Positions 42,390-54,170 of a DNA stretch of 64,000 nucleotides are shown one piece after another. A program made the position numbers and the translations under genes. Below the pieces are notes generated by a model. It was not told the origin of the DNA. It saw only the letters and a list, made by a program, of their open reading frames with translations, and made no database searches. Origin of the DNA: Spirometra erinaceieuropaei (Eukaryota > Platyhelminthes > Cestoda > Diphyllobothriidea > Diphyllobothriidae); NCBI GenBank assembly GCA_902702965.1, contig CACRXP010000736.1, positions 101,526-165,525 of the forward strand, given 5' to 3'. Position 1 is the stretch's first letter. The number at the start of each line of letters is the position of its first letter.

Positions 42390-44990
42390 AAGGTTTCCAC
42401 TTAATCAACCACTAAATCCCAGGATGACCCTTCTCAAAGTCAAGAAGCTGAGTGTTCGGGAAGGAGACCGTTAAAAGCGCCTTTATACTTTCCGGTGTAA
42501 GGTGTTTGAGTAATTTCGCTTTGGATACCGATAACTTAGGCGATGACCTAATTTATGATGGAAGATTATTCCAAAGGAAGGCATATTTTGGAGCAAAAAT
42601 GAGGGCTAGCTTAAATGTAGTGCAAAGAGGCCGCGGAACCACCATGGAGGCGTTGCGTGTGGCATAAGACCGATCTCTCGGAGTGAGAGTTCCAATGAGT
42701 GGAAGATTGGAGGTAGAGTTAATGTGAAAAAGGAAGCAGAGGCCAACTTCGAGTCTCTCAATCCACAAAAACGTAATGTTCGTCAGCTGACATCTCTGAC
42801 TATAAGCAGTACCGAATGCAACTTGAGAGAACAGTTTCCGGGTAAAACCCTCTGAACATTTTCGATTTTATTACGACCACAGGCGCTCATTAAACGAAAG
42901 AAACGATAGTAGTATTCGGGGACATGAAGAACAAACATTTAAGAAGGTCTTAGCTTCATTTCTGGAAGGAAAAATTTATGCGATATGAACCCGCATATAT
43001 ATGCAGTTTTGGCAGAGATTATCTGCATGAGGTGATAAAGCAAGTTTATTTGTATAACTTAAACCCAGGTCCTGGACGATGAAGCATTCTGAAAGTAAGT
43101 TATTCAAAAAAAATTATGGGACCAGTAAGTTTGGCAGCACTAAAAGACATGAAACCACACTTGGATAATGAAAACTCCATCTACCATGTTGAACTCCATC
43201 TGCTTAAGCGTAGAAAATCGACATTAATTTTTTAAACGCAAACATTTGCTGTGTTCTTAGAATATGAGTAAACACACGTGAGGTGACCGACATAAATAAA
43301 AGTTTGCGAATTTCTGAGTTCATTTGAAATACCATTGATGTAAGGAATAAAGAAAAGTGGACCCAGAAACGTGCCTTGAAATATCGCACACATGACCGAG
43401 TGAGGTGTTAAGTAGCTATTGCCGATCATGGCCTTCTGATATCGGTCGGATAGATAGAACACGATAAAGTCGAGTAAAGGCGGCCGGATGTCGAGAGCTT
43501 CCAATTTTACCAAAAGACGTCCATGTGCCACTTTTTCGAAGGCTTTGCTAAGATCAAAGTAGATAAGTAACACTGACTGCTGTTATTTGCGAAGAGAACT
43601 GATTAGCTTACGAAATGCCAAGCGGCAAGTTTCGCAGGGCCGTTCAGGTAAAAATCCATCCTAATTAGAGCTCAGAAGCTAATTAGCTAGACAGAAATCA
43701 AGAATTTCATCGAAAACTATCCTCTCAAGAAGTTTTGCTAGAGACGGTGTTTTGTGCACGCCCGGTAGTTATTAACATGGGACCGAGATCCAGACTTGAA
43801 GACAGGAATGATTATTGACGTCTTCCCTGTTTTAGGAAAAAATCCTTTTGAAATATAAACCGAGAATAAGTGACTAAGCAATATGGGAAGGTCGCATGTT
43901 TGTTTAATAGTCTAATATGGAACCCGGTCCGTTCCTGAGCAGTGTGAGTTTTTCAACCAACTTATTTTCATTTCAGTTCAGTTTCTTAATTAGATCTGGG
44001 GAGACATCAATTGTACTAGGTGTCCTATCTAAAAGTGAACGAAGGGAAGGGACTGGTTCGGACTCAGTAGTAAGGTGTTTTGCAAAGAAAGCACTAAACA
44101 ACTGCGCCTTGTCAGCGTCATCGACGAGGAGGATTTTTTATCGCTAAGCAGTAGTGGAAATTCGTGACCATGAGTAGAGGAGGACCGATGACGGGAGATG
44201 TTAGTGACGGATTTGCCAGTGTTCGGATCACTGAGAACAAGTGATTGTCTTTGCCCGTCGCGCGCTTGGAGTATCCTTGAGGCCATTTCTAAAATCTCTG
44301 CGATTTTAAGCTGAACGGATAAAGAACTAGTGGATAGGTCACGCAGGTGCCGTCTCAACATTTTTAGTCTGTTGAGAATAAAATGAGGAACAAGGGAGTC
44401 TGAAGAATAATGCTTGAGATATCTAAGCGGCACGAACTCTAGGACGTCCTTGGAAGCATTGGACATGATGTCACAAAGAATGGTTGCATCGCTGCAGGAG
44501 AGAAAGCCATACCGATCCAATGATCTAATATGGTTATTCATTAGGTCGTTATCTGCGCAATCTTAATTTAGTTAAGTCCGAACTCTAGTGGTCTTCTTTG
44601 AAAAGGCAAGCGATATGCAACAGTGAATAAATACGTCGCCACTACCAAAGGGGTCCTTTTTGAAAGCAACAAAACGATGGGCAATTTCATAGGTAAAGAC
44701 TAGACCTAAAATGTGATTATCTCCTGTTGGATAGCGCGCCAGTTGAGACCAGTTGGAAAAATTGGCAATATCTGGGAAGGGCTGGAATCTAGGGGGACAG
44801 ATGTTAGAAACCCAGTCTATTTCAGGAAGGTTAAAATTCCCAGCGATTGTTTTAAAATCGAAAGCAGCCTCCGGAATGAATTTAAGGATTTTACAGAGTT
44901 GTGAACCATCACTGGCTGAAGACTTTGCGCGATTTATGGGGTTTGTAGGCCTTTGGCTATTGCCCTCATTAAATAAACTGACATTTCTGG
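42390..44990 (-). pseudogene. LINE-C: dead non-LTR retrotransposon (endonuclease to RT thumb)
   Basis: On the minus strand: an endonuclease end (about 44900-44560) with AGNFNLPEIDW and NHILGLVFTYE; a linker frame 44541-44281; the RT start (SVYISKGFFPKTGKT, 43880-43790); the RT core (43573-43232) with YFDLSKAFEKV, YLSDRYQKAMIG and FQGTFLGPLFFIPYINGI; and a thumb region (42768-42553) with RSYATRNASMVVPRP and FLWNNLPS. The endonuclease GDFN aspartate is Asn (GNFN), and the RT YADD-type box reads YVGH, so both activities are lost. It belongs to the CR1/Jockey-like range and fills the spacer of the 6.4-kb palindrome. Confidence 0.75.
43786..44281 (+). repeat. Third copy of part of the palindrome arm
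   Basis: This 496-bp stretch is almost identical to 41317-41812 (offset 2469 bp) in the same orientation. Here it is continuous with LINE-C coding sequence on both sides, so it is the likely source. The arms carry the same piece joined to foreign sequence. Confidence 0.85.
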
Positions 44991-46047
44991 CTTACCGTCA
45001 GACCGCAACTCACTAGCACCATCTTTAATCCGCCGACCATCAGCGCATGGCGATCTGGACTATGAGGAAGAATTCTTAGGAGACCTTATAAATTTTTCTT
45101 AATGTTCACTGCAGTAAGTCCTTTTTTGAACTTATATGAAATACTTTTGTCGTAAATGGGTTTTCACTTTCTGTCCCCGGCGTTTCCTTGTTGAACACAC
45201 TTAGTCGTACTTGTCAGAGACAAGATTTCACACTCGCCCTTTTTAAAACGCAAGAATAATAGAGATATACCTAACAAATCCAAGGTCAAGGTCAAGCCGC
45301 TGGTTTTAAATGTGCATCTAAATGGACGATATTATTTTATGTGGTTTTTCTGAGAGACACTAAGTTTTATCCCCTATTTTTCGGTTAAATTTCCATAAAT
45401 AGAGGCCTATTCAGTCAGAACTGCCAGTCGCCATTTCCTTTTTGAGTTCTGCTACTCTGTGCCTGTCGACCATCAGTCACATTCTGCAGTTCGCATTTCA
45501 TGCTTTCGATTTCCACTAGCTGTGCAATTTTTTACATCGTTAGCCTCTAGCTGAAATCCAGTCACCTGGTCTGTCCGAAGTTAACTCACTTGCAATCTGA
45601 CTCAAGACAAGATGAAAGCAAAAGTCACGGAGAAAGTTATCGGCTTCTATACCTAAGCATGGCTTAACTAAGCCTAATTCGGAAGTCTAAGTTAAATCTA
45701 AGTCAGAGGGTTTAGCTAACTCTAAGTCAAAAGATATTACTAGTCAGTCATCACCCGTTGTTACTGATAGGCAGCTCAATCTGCCTGTACTTTACAATTA
45801 CACAGATTTTAGGCTTAAATTTTGGCACTGTGTTCTTCATTATTGGAAAATTATTCGACGGGAACATCTCCAATATGCCCTCTCGAGAATGCAGACATTT
45901 TGGCGAACTTGTTTCCCTGATTGCCAGTGCATCTAGTGATAGATAAAACGAGCTTACAACTACTTGCGGAAAAATTCTCCTCGATCTGCTCGGCCATTTG
46001 AGGATGCAACTAACTCCCTGTACTCGACTGGTTTCAACTATAAAGTA

Positions 46048-47239
46048 GCCAATGCAAAACGCCTGTCCAAATGCAGCAAAAATCCGCTTGTCTTAGTAAA
46101 GTTGTTTTCACCAGTCGAGGTCGACTCAATTTCTACACATCCAGATCGTGTCTCTGTCTACCTGGAAAATGTAAAATTTTCCGTTTGTCATGATGTTGCT
46201 CCCATAGAGGGTAGAATCGACCATTCTTCACACGTAAACTCACAGCTTCTCACAAAAATGCTCAAGGATACTCCAAGCGCGCGACGGGCAAAGACAATCA
46301 CTTGTTCTCAGTGATCCGAACACTGGCAAATCCGTCACTAACATCTCCCGTCATCGGTCCTCCTCTACTCATGGTCACGAATTTCCACTACTGCTTAGCG
46401 ATAAAAAATCCTCCTCGTCGATGACGCTGACAAGGCGCAGTTGTTTAGTGCTTTCTTTGCAAAACACCTTACTACTGAGTCCGAACCAGTCCCTTCCCTT
46501 CGTTCACTTTTAGATAGGACACCTAGTACAATTGATGTCTCCCCAGATCTAATTAAGAAACTGAACTGAAATGAAAATAAGTTGGTTGAAAAACTCACAC
46601 TGCTCAGGAACGGACCGGGTTCCATATTAGACTATTAAACAAACATGCGACCTTCCCATATTGCTTAGTCACTTATTCTCGGTTTATATTTCAAAAGGAT
46701 TTTTTCCTAAAACAGGGAAGACGTCAATAATCATTCCTGTCTTCAAGTCTGGATCTGGTTTGATCGTTTCTCTCCTACCCTTCCTTCTTGCCTCCTCGGC
46801 TGGGGGGCTCGAAGCGGACTATGGCCGATCGCGTCTGAGTCCGTCTCGTCTCGCCACTTTGACGCGAATAGCCTCATCCGGTGTATGATTCTGCCCTGAA
46901 GATGTCCGTTTTGAATACCTTATAAAGTACCGCATGCAGGCGAGTTTTGTCTGGCTTGCACATTTACTCCTCATGGTTGACATTTATTTCTGTCCTGACG
47001 ATGTCCTTTTACAATCCGTTATACACAGCAAAATGCAAACCGGTCCTGCCCGCATTTTTATCCTTTCATTAGCGACAGTTTTCCCTCCTTTGAAGTTAAT
47101 ATAATCATTTTGTTTATTTTGTTAGTGCTCGCTAATCGTTATTCCGACCAAATTACTTGCTCAATAAGCATGAGTGGAATTCTCTGGAGATTCTGTCTGC
47201 CTGTTCTAAAGTTCATTTGCAATTTTATTTTAACTTGCA
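46048..47239. repeat. Right arm of the 1,192-bp inverted repeat
   Basis: Mirror of 40834-42025. An open frame at 45964-46314 (plus, 116 codons) crosses the inner edge into the arm and has no recognised domain. The outer edge is at 47239 (ACTTGCA, then TTGTATGG), and no flanking duplication was visible. Confidence 0.85.
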
Positions 47240-47980
47240 TTGTATGGCGGCGCGTGTCTTTATTACTGATTATTATAATGCTCCCTCCAGCTTGGAATTT
47301 TTTGAAACCCGCTTTTCAGTTACACGACAATTTTTTTCCACTTATCATTTTATTCGGCGTCCGCCCGTTCTGCCTTATCTGCGTTTCGCTACTGTATGTG
47401 CCAGGTTATAATTCGAAGCATACCTTAAACAATTGGCATAAATTTATTTAAATCATGATTTTGCGCCGTTGCGTGTCAATTTAATGCTTTGCTAGGATGT
47501 TTGGCGTACTGAGTTTGAACTGCAAATAATCCGTGGTGATCGGTCATGTGTGAGAATTTGTAATCTGTTTGACTTTAATTATGCCCCAGCTCGTCTATCC
47601 CCAAATTACGAAATAAAATTGCACCGAATCTGTATCTATTTGCATTACGTGGACGTTGTGTATAAACACGTATACTCCGAGTACTCGTCTTTTAGTTTGA
47701 TTCTTCTGGTTCCCATAACTTCGAAGGAAATTACCAATACTACTATGGAAACCCCAACAGACATGGGACATATATGAGAATTTAATGATGCATAGGGGCA
47801 GCAGATATCTAAACAAGCGTTAGCCTGATTAAGTCAGGCATTGCAAAACAAACGGAGGAAAGACGAATTACAATGTGGAGAACTAAATCTGTGTATGGGC
47901 ATAAGGTGTTAGGGAAGAAATCGGGGGAAATAATCTATTCGGAATTCAGGAGGCGAAAATTCGAGCTGGAAGGACAGACA
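47240..47980. other. Unassigned sequence
   Basis: Overlapping short frames only. Confidence 0.3.
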
Positions 47981-47985
47981 GGGCA

Positions 47986-48195
47986 ACGGGCTCGTGGTCC
48001 GGTGAGTAGAGGCTTTGACTTCTAAACCAACAGGTCGCGAGTTCGAGGCTCGGGTGTTCCACACTTCGGGCTTGGGTATGGCTGGCTGAGGACGGCTAAT
48101 AAGCCAGAAATAGCCATTCCAGTCTCCCTTGTCTTTGTCGGCAATATCTTTGTGCCTAGAGTAGAAGTTAATAGCCAGGTATAGCCACGGGCCAG
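47986..48195 (+). mobile_element. tRNA-derived SINE, family 1
   Basis: Head ACGGGCTCGTGGTCCGGTGA, B box CGCGAGTTCGAGGCTCGGG, then GGGTATGGCTGGCTGAGGAC and AGCCATTCCAGTCTCCCTTG, the same body as the copy at 18690-18884 in the opposite orientation. Confidence 0.7.
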
Positions 48196-48199
48196 AATA

Positions 48200-49365
48200 A
48201 CGTCTGGCCAACAAACTCAGTGAAAACTGGATACAGTCAATGCACCAGAGAATGTGACAATGAGCAATCTAAAAAAACAAACAGAGAGGGGAGGAGCTTG
48301 CAAGCAAAGTCAGCTGTGGGACTAAGTATCAGTAGAGGAAAAGGAAAACACCCACGCAGTACCAGTAGTTATTACATGTTAGTCACGATAGGCCCCCTTA
48401 TTCGTGTCTTTTTCGCCTAAGCAATTGATCGGTCACATCGCCCCTCCCCTGTCAACAAACGAACCCTTCATCGAAAGGGGCCTGGACGGGCTTCCGCGCT
48501 CTTAAAGCAGTAGTCACGAGTATTCAAGAAAAGGTAAGACTTGTCAGTGTGTGAATTTATCCAACCACTAAAGCCAATTAATCCAAAATATTCATTATTT
48601 CTTTGATCAAAACGGCCTTTTAAGACTACCATAAAGGAGCTGACAATGTCCCCGTGAATGACTTGAATAAATGGTTTTGTTTGCGTGGGTCATTGTGAGG
48701 TCAATTGTCTAATCAGCGTGTTGCCGAGTACAAAATATGTGTTTCTAATGCCCACTAGTCGAGATTCTTGTTAGACTGAGGTACGTTAACCAGCGCCTTG
48801 TCATTTTTGTGTATCTTTGGATTGACTTATTTTATTAGTATTCAACCTTAACTCGCACTAAGCGCAGTAAGTTTCCATAGCCAAATGACACTTCTGCTAT
48901 TATAATGGTCGGTAATGATGCAGTTATAGCGGGTATACCCATTATATGTCGTCCTTTGCAGTCTATGGCAGGTAAATATAAAGCATAATTACGATGGATA
49001 TCACCGGAGCAGCATATATAAGCGCACTAAACGTGACATGCGAAGGCTTAATAACCTGATTTTACGACTGTGCCAACGTCGTCAACGACGGCCAATCGGT
49101 CGCTGGAACTTTAAACTCCCAAAATGAGCCCGGAAGTTCGTGCAGGTAGGTCTTCCACGTGTCCGAAAGATTAGTGGGTCCAGGGTTCATGGAAAACATA
49201 GAAAGCCCGAACACAGTTGAATGCAAATGCTATCTGTCTAAGTTTCAACTTTTGGCGACCGAAATGCTGTGTAAAACGTTGAGGTCCTGCCGTCCGGGGA
49301 CACTTAGGGACCCACGGACGTTGATATAAGTGCCTAAAAAGTGCATTAGTAAGCTGCTAAAAATG
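48200..49365. other. Unassigned sequence
   Basis: No domain or repeat recognised. Confidence 0.35.
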
Positions 49366-49414
49366 GAGGTTGCCAGAAGATGCAGATGCGATCACTGGAA
49401 CAAGAAACTTATTT

Positions 49415-49456
49415 GCCTGACGTTTCGGATCCTCACTCGAATCCATCATCAGAGAC
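49415..49456 (-). ncRNA. Hammerhead ribozyme motif, intact core
   Basis: Minus strand: GTCT-CTGATGA-T-GGATTC, loop GAGTGA, GGATCC, GAAAC-GTC-AGGC. Stem II has five Watson-Crick/one G-U pairs, stem I can form four pairs, and stem III is the loopless palindrome ACGT. It matches the copies at 18336 and 54053. Confidence 0.72.
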
Positions 49457-50515
49457 ATTCACAGATAAAGGTGATGGTGGCACCAGGAGTGCAGTATTTA
49501 TAGCACGTGGCTGCCGTGGGACCATATGCGCACTGCAATTAACAGTTCTCGCAATCACCGCTGGGGTCGTAATTGATGCGATGGTGGCTTGTCGGTCCGA
49601 GTCCGAGTCGTTAACTGCCGCGATTTCGTCATCCGTGCTGGATGCTAGTGTGACGATTGCTCGGCAAACTGGCTCACTGTCACCGTGATGATTGCTCGCC
49701 CGCGCCCTCCCCACGTGACTGATTCGCCTGCCCAGGGAAAATCGCAGTGCGGCATAAGTTACCGGGAGGGCATTGTGCTCGTTGATGGATTGCGGGCCTG
49801 AGAACCATGATTCGAGCATCTCGCGGCTCACGCGGTTGTCACCCCTTGCGAGGATTTCGGCCTCTTGAAATTTGAAAATATGACCGGGTCCCGTCGAGTG
49901 TGCCGCCACCTGAGAGTTAGCGTCTCCCCGCCTCACTGCTGCTGCGTGCTCGACAATTCGCGTACGGAGTAATCTACCAGTTTCTCCGACATAATTGCTT
50001 TGTCCGCAACTACACCAGATCCGGTAAATGACTCCAGACGTGTCCTGCCGTGGCAGCGGGTCTTTTGGCCACATGATTTGGCGCCTAATGGTTGCTTCCG
50101 GCCTGTGTGCAACCCCACCTCCAAGTGGAGTGAGAAGACGACTGACGGTTTCCGAGACGTTCTTTACGTACGGAAGAGCCCGCCAAAATTTGGGGCCGAT
50201 TGAATTTGGTCTCTGGTGTCCTTTTCGCATGCACTGGTTGACAAAGTTGCGCGGGCTACCATTGGCTCTCATTACCCGTCGAAGATAATGTAATTCAGCA
50301 ACCTTGTCTTCCATTTCACTGCAGTGCGTCTCAACGCTCCGGTATAGTGCCCTTACGCAACTGCGTTCGTGACTGATTGGGCGGTTGCTTTTGAAGTTCA
50401 GTATTTGCGTCGTATTTGTCGCTTTCCTGAACACTTTGGTTTTTAGGCCACCACAATCTTTGCGGCAGACGAGGACATCCAGGAAGGCCAGTTGATTGTT
50501 TTCCTCCTCCTCCAT
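49433..50515 (-). pseudogene. PLE ORF: RT C-terminus and GIY-YIG endonuclease
   Basis: Open for 360 codons. It has LAFLDVLVCRKDCGG (RT motif E region), a Cys/His-rich linker (VETHCSEMEDKVAELHYLRR) and then GIY-YIG: GVIYRIWCSCGQSNYVGETGR (part of the GIY and YIG strands), RTRIVEHAAAVRR, and GHIFKFQEAEILARGDNRVS with the ESWFSGPQSINEHN end. The product would cut the target for PLE insertion, but the RT palm with YVDD lies upstream of a stop codon, so retrotransposition from this copy is unlikely. Its last residues, VSDDGFE, and its TGA stop are encoded by the ribozyme motif itself. Confidence 0.8.
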
Positions 50516-50694
50516 CGTAAATTAAATGTCCGGGAAGACGGCGTTGAGTTGTTCTTTGAACGTCAGCACCTGATCCCGTTCGATGACGACGAAGGTGTCA
50601 TCCACATACCGAGCCCAAAATTTCGGTCTGTGGTGTCAGAAACCCAGCGACTCCAGCCGTTGTGGACCGCCTCGGCTGTGTCCGTTTAGGCATT

Positions 50695-51500
50695 AGACAT
50701 GATCGGCTCGATGAGCTAGACGGCTGCCGACAAAGACAGTTCACAAAATGCGCATTCAAAGGCACATTGATGGAATGAGGATCCTTAAAGGGTCTGGTGG
50801 ACGATATTTGTTCGCATTAGCCATCGGGCTGTCGGACAACCCTACGTAGTCGGTTTGTTCTTCGTTTCTGATAAGCCTAACCCATTGGGCGACTTCCTGG
50901 GTGACCGCGTGTCGGATCCCGCGGACGTCATAACTAGTGACCTGTGCGTTCCGGTTACAGACGAAACGATAAAAGGGTTATTAGATAGTGCCATCTGTGA
51001 CACTTCTGTGCGGTCTTTCATGAGAAAAATGAAGGCATATAATGGGTACTGTGGGTGCAACAGGTATGTTGTTTCGTTAACAACAGTCACTGCATGTGTT
51101 GCCATGTGTATAACCCAGTATTCCGATCGCATGACACTTCCAGTGTACACTGGGCGTTTGTGAGACGAAGGGTCATCCAGACTGCGAAGCCAGGTACTGC
51201 CCCACAAATGCAGATTGCCCTTCGAGGATTCATCTATTAGTATGATTCCTTCTCCCCAATAGACTACATGCCCCTTGTCTCTCCTAGTATCATGTGGAAG
51301 CTGCTGAATTTGTGGCGACTGGGGTCCAAGAAGTTGGCTGCTCAACCAAACGTCTCAACAAATAAATGTATTCAGTGTCTGCCTGCGGAATTTTTCCGCA
51401 GGGACAGTTATTTCGATTGCTTGGAAGCTTGGTGGGCTGCCGAATACCGGTAATTTTTGTTGCACATTGGTCCTACAGTTTTAGATTCTTTTTTAAGACC
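50695..51500. other. Unassigned stretch with opposing open frames
   Basis: A 167-codon frame on minus (50842-51345) and a 102-codon frame on plus (50855-51163) overlap. Neither has a domain I recognise. At most one can be real, and both may be chance. Confidence 0.3.
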
Positions 51501-51503
51501 TCC

Positions 51504-51524
51504 AGTTCAGTTCAGTTCAGTTTA
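51504..51524 (-). repeat. LINE-B 3'-terminal tandem repeat
   Basis: About four TGAAC units on the minus strand mark the 3' terminus of LINE-B, shortly after AATAAA-like sequence. Confidence 0.7.
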
Positions 51525-51843
51525 TTGAGGGAAATTGGCGTAAGCCTTTGAGTACCCTATTTGCAACGTAAAAAACGTGTGGTGTACAGATAGATGTTCT
51601 GGGCTGAAATAGTTCGAACACGCCCATAATGGTGGGACAAAATGAGAAGGAGTTACAGGGGGTGAGCTCGACTTCTCATCGCTCTTGGCCGTTTCGGAAC
51701 ATAAATATGTCCAGATTCTTCTTAAAACTTTGTATAGATTGTGACATAACAACATCTGCGGGAAGCTCATTCCATGGTTTGACCACCCGAACCGAGAAGG
51801 AGAACTTCCGCACATCCAGCCGTGCCTGCTGAGTGCGCAGTTT

Positions 51844-53547
51844 TTACGGGTGACCTCGGAGATTAGTCGTGGTAGCAAATTCAAAAAAGTCCTCGAAGGC
51901 CAGACTGCAATCCAACTTCTTTATAAGGCGGAAGACTTGCAAGAGATCTCCGCGAAGTTGCCTGTAACTCAAAGGAAAGAGGTTCAGATTTACTAGGCGG
52001 GTCGCATAAGAAAAGGAGCTTTGACCCCTAACCATCTTCGTGGCTCTTCTCTGGACTCTTTCGAGGCAGTTTTGATCCACAACAGCCCACGGCCTCCAAG
52101 CTTGTTTGCCGTACTCTAAATGCGGCCGGACGAATGTTCCGAATGTCTTAGAGAAAGCTTCCTCTTCAAAGTCCATAAACGCACGCTTGATGGCGTACAG
52201 TACGGACATTGCGCTTTTTGCCACTTTCGAACAGTGGGCGGATGGTTTTAGGGAACTCGTCGTAAGCACACCGAGGTCCATTTGGGCTTCGACCTCTTGT
52301 AGGGCTGCACCGCCCAGAAAGTAGCCTCTTGTGCTGGCGGATCTGGCTGTGTTGCCTAGGCGAAGTATGCTACATTTGGCAACGTTGAACCGCAGGAGCC
52401 AACGGTTTGACCACTCCTCCAACCGATTTAGGTTCATCTGCAGTCTGTCTTCATCGGTAGGATCCCGAATTACACTCCATATCTTCATGTCATCCGCAAA
52501 CATTGCTACTTCACAGTCTAAATCTCTTGCGGTATCGTCCACGTAGATAAGGAACAAAATGGGTCCCAGAACTGAACCCTGGGGGACACCACTATCGACC
52601 ATAGCCGGATCTGATTTTCCCCGACCGATGCACACAACCTGGTGTCGACCCATAAGGAAGTTTTCGATCCATTTAAGGAAGTTGCCACCGATCCCTATTT
52701 TTTTCAGCTTATGTAAGAGTCTTTGGTGTGGCACAGTGTCGAAAGCCTTCTGGAAGTCGATGAAGGCTATGTGGACCGCGCGCCTGTCGTCGAGAGCTCG
52801 GGTCCAGCTCTGGAGAGATTGCAGCAGGTTTGTCGTGCAGGATCTTCCTTTCCGGAACCCATGTTGGCAGTTCGATAGCAGGCCGTGAACTTCAAGGAAT
52901 TGCATCAGTTCACTCTTTATCATCCTTTCCATAACTTTGCAGAGAACACATGTCAAGCTTATGGGCCTGTAATTTGTCGTCGCTGCCCTGTTACCTCCTT
53001 TGTGCAGCGGAGTAACATGCGCCAGTTTCCAATCGATATGAAGTGTTCCAGTGTCAAATGACGTTTGAAAGAGCATCGACAAAGGCACAGAAAGCTCACT
53101 GGCAAATTCCTTGAGAAGCTTGGGTGGAATCTCGTCTGGTCCTGGCGACTTCGATTCGTTCAATGCCTCTAATTGTCTTCGGACAATGCCTTCTGAGAAG
53201 AGTATATCACTGACGCTTTGAGTCGGCAGTTCTTCTGTGGAGGGAGGAAGGAACCTTGTCTCGTTTGTGTAGACTGATTGGAAAAACCGTGAAAAATACG
53301 CAGCTTTATCCCAACGATCAGCGATCTCAACGCCATCAGTAGTCTTTATCAAGGGGATTTGATGCCTGTTCCTTGTACTTCGACGGAGGTAGCTGTAGAG
53401 CAATTTTGGGTTCTGCGTTGCTTTTTGTAGCAAGTTCTTCTCGAATTCCCGCAGCGTCTTTATGATCAGCTTTCTTAGTTTGTTCCTGCGTGTCTTGTAG
53501 GTGTTGAAGCATTCAGCTTGCCTAGTGACGCAGTATTTTCTCCACAA
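51844..53547 (-). pseudogene. LINE-B ORF2 reverse transcriptase
   Basis: Open for 567 codons with every RT motif in place: SKSPGPDEIPPKLLKEF (motif 0), YRPISLTCVLCKVMERM (motif 1), HGFRKGRSC (motif 2), FIDFQKAFDTVPHQRL (motif A), SGVPQGSVLGPILFLIYVDD (motif B region) and AMFADDMKIW (motif C, catalytic Asp pair). A thumb with QRRATKMV and LNLFPLSYRQLRGDL follows. The frame stops at TAA after NLRGHP, but the same frame continues with KLRTQQARLDVRKFSF and PWNELPADVV for about 60 codons. The ancestral end was therefore near 51640. By itself this domain could still be active; the full element is not intact. Confidence 0.9.
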
Positions 53548-53569
53548 TTAGTGCTTCCTGTTGATTTCT

Positions 53570-54002
53570 TTCTATAGGTTGCTATTTAGCCACCCAGGGC
53601 GTTTGTTCAGTCTTACACTAGTCAGTGGGCAGTGGTTGTTGATGAGCTGCAGGAGGACATTCTTGAACAGCTCCCAGTCATCGTTCGCACTTCCCGTAAA
53701 CCATGGGCCACAGTTAAGACCGGATAAGTCTGCCCTCATCTGATTGAAGTTGCCCCGCCAAACATTACGTCTTTTGTGGTCTGGAGTGTGTGAAATGGAG
53801 AATAACGAATAATCCCACATAAGCACTACGTGGTCACTTCGGCCAAGGAGCGGCATGGAGACGATCTCGTCTATGCTGTCTGGTGTTTTCGTAAAGACCA
53901 GATCCAGGCAGTTTGCCCTTTGTCCTTCACGTGTTCTCGTTGGGAACATTACATTTTGTGTGAAGCACGCATTACCAATAGAAGCGAAGAGCCGAGTCCC
54001 AG
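53570..54002 (-). pseudogene. LINE-B ORF2, C-terminal half of the endonuclease
   Basis: After the PLE the endonuclease continues with FASIGNACFTQNVMFPTR, CLDLVFTKTPDSI and LLGRSDHVVLMWDY, which contains the catalytic SDH motif. It runs to RPGWLNSNL and two in-frame stops (TAG and TAA, both possible C-to-T changes of Gln codons), then in the same frame into the RT. Some residues between GDF and this piece are missing compared with the usual spacing. Confidence 0.8.
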
Positions 54003-54052
54003 GAAGTAGTCTTGAAGAAGGAAACACGATCGCCGGGACAAGAGCTTTATTA

Positions 54053-54094
54053 GCCTGACGTTTCGGATTCCTACTCGAATCCATCATCAGAGAC
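54053..54094 (-). ncRNA. Hammerhead ribozyme motif, intact core
   Basis: Minus strand: GTCT-CTGATGA-T-GGATTC, loop GAGTAG, GAATCC, GAAAC-GTC-AGGC; stem II is six perfect pairs. It starts 77 bp past the PLE stop codon, followed by the element's 3' end. Confidence 0.75.
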
Positions 54095-54170
54095 AAAAGA
54101 GCAGAAACGGGTGGTTGTTGCACAAGGGGCTGCGGTATTTATAGGATGCAGCAGCCATGCTACCGCATAC

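Larger units (their letters stand above)
49370..50690 (-). mobile_element. Penelope-like element (copy g), 5'-truncated
   Basis: Minus-strand PLE starting inside the RT (WARYVDDTF-like coding near 50600), with a stop at about 50522 just before the long frame. Then follow the RT end, the GIY-YIG domain and a hammerhead at 49415-49456. It ends with a CCAGTGATCGC block and a TTC-rich tail near 49372. It is closely related to the copy at 54009-55540. Confidence 0.85.

Noticed and set aside
46885..47020. Further hammerhead ribozymes in the palindrome arms (CCTGAAGATGTCC and CCTGACGATGTCC)
   Set aside because: They resemble the core CTGANGA but lack a closing stem II and a GAAAC-GTC partner.
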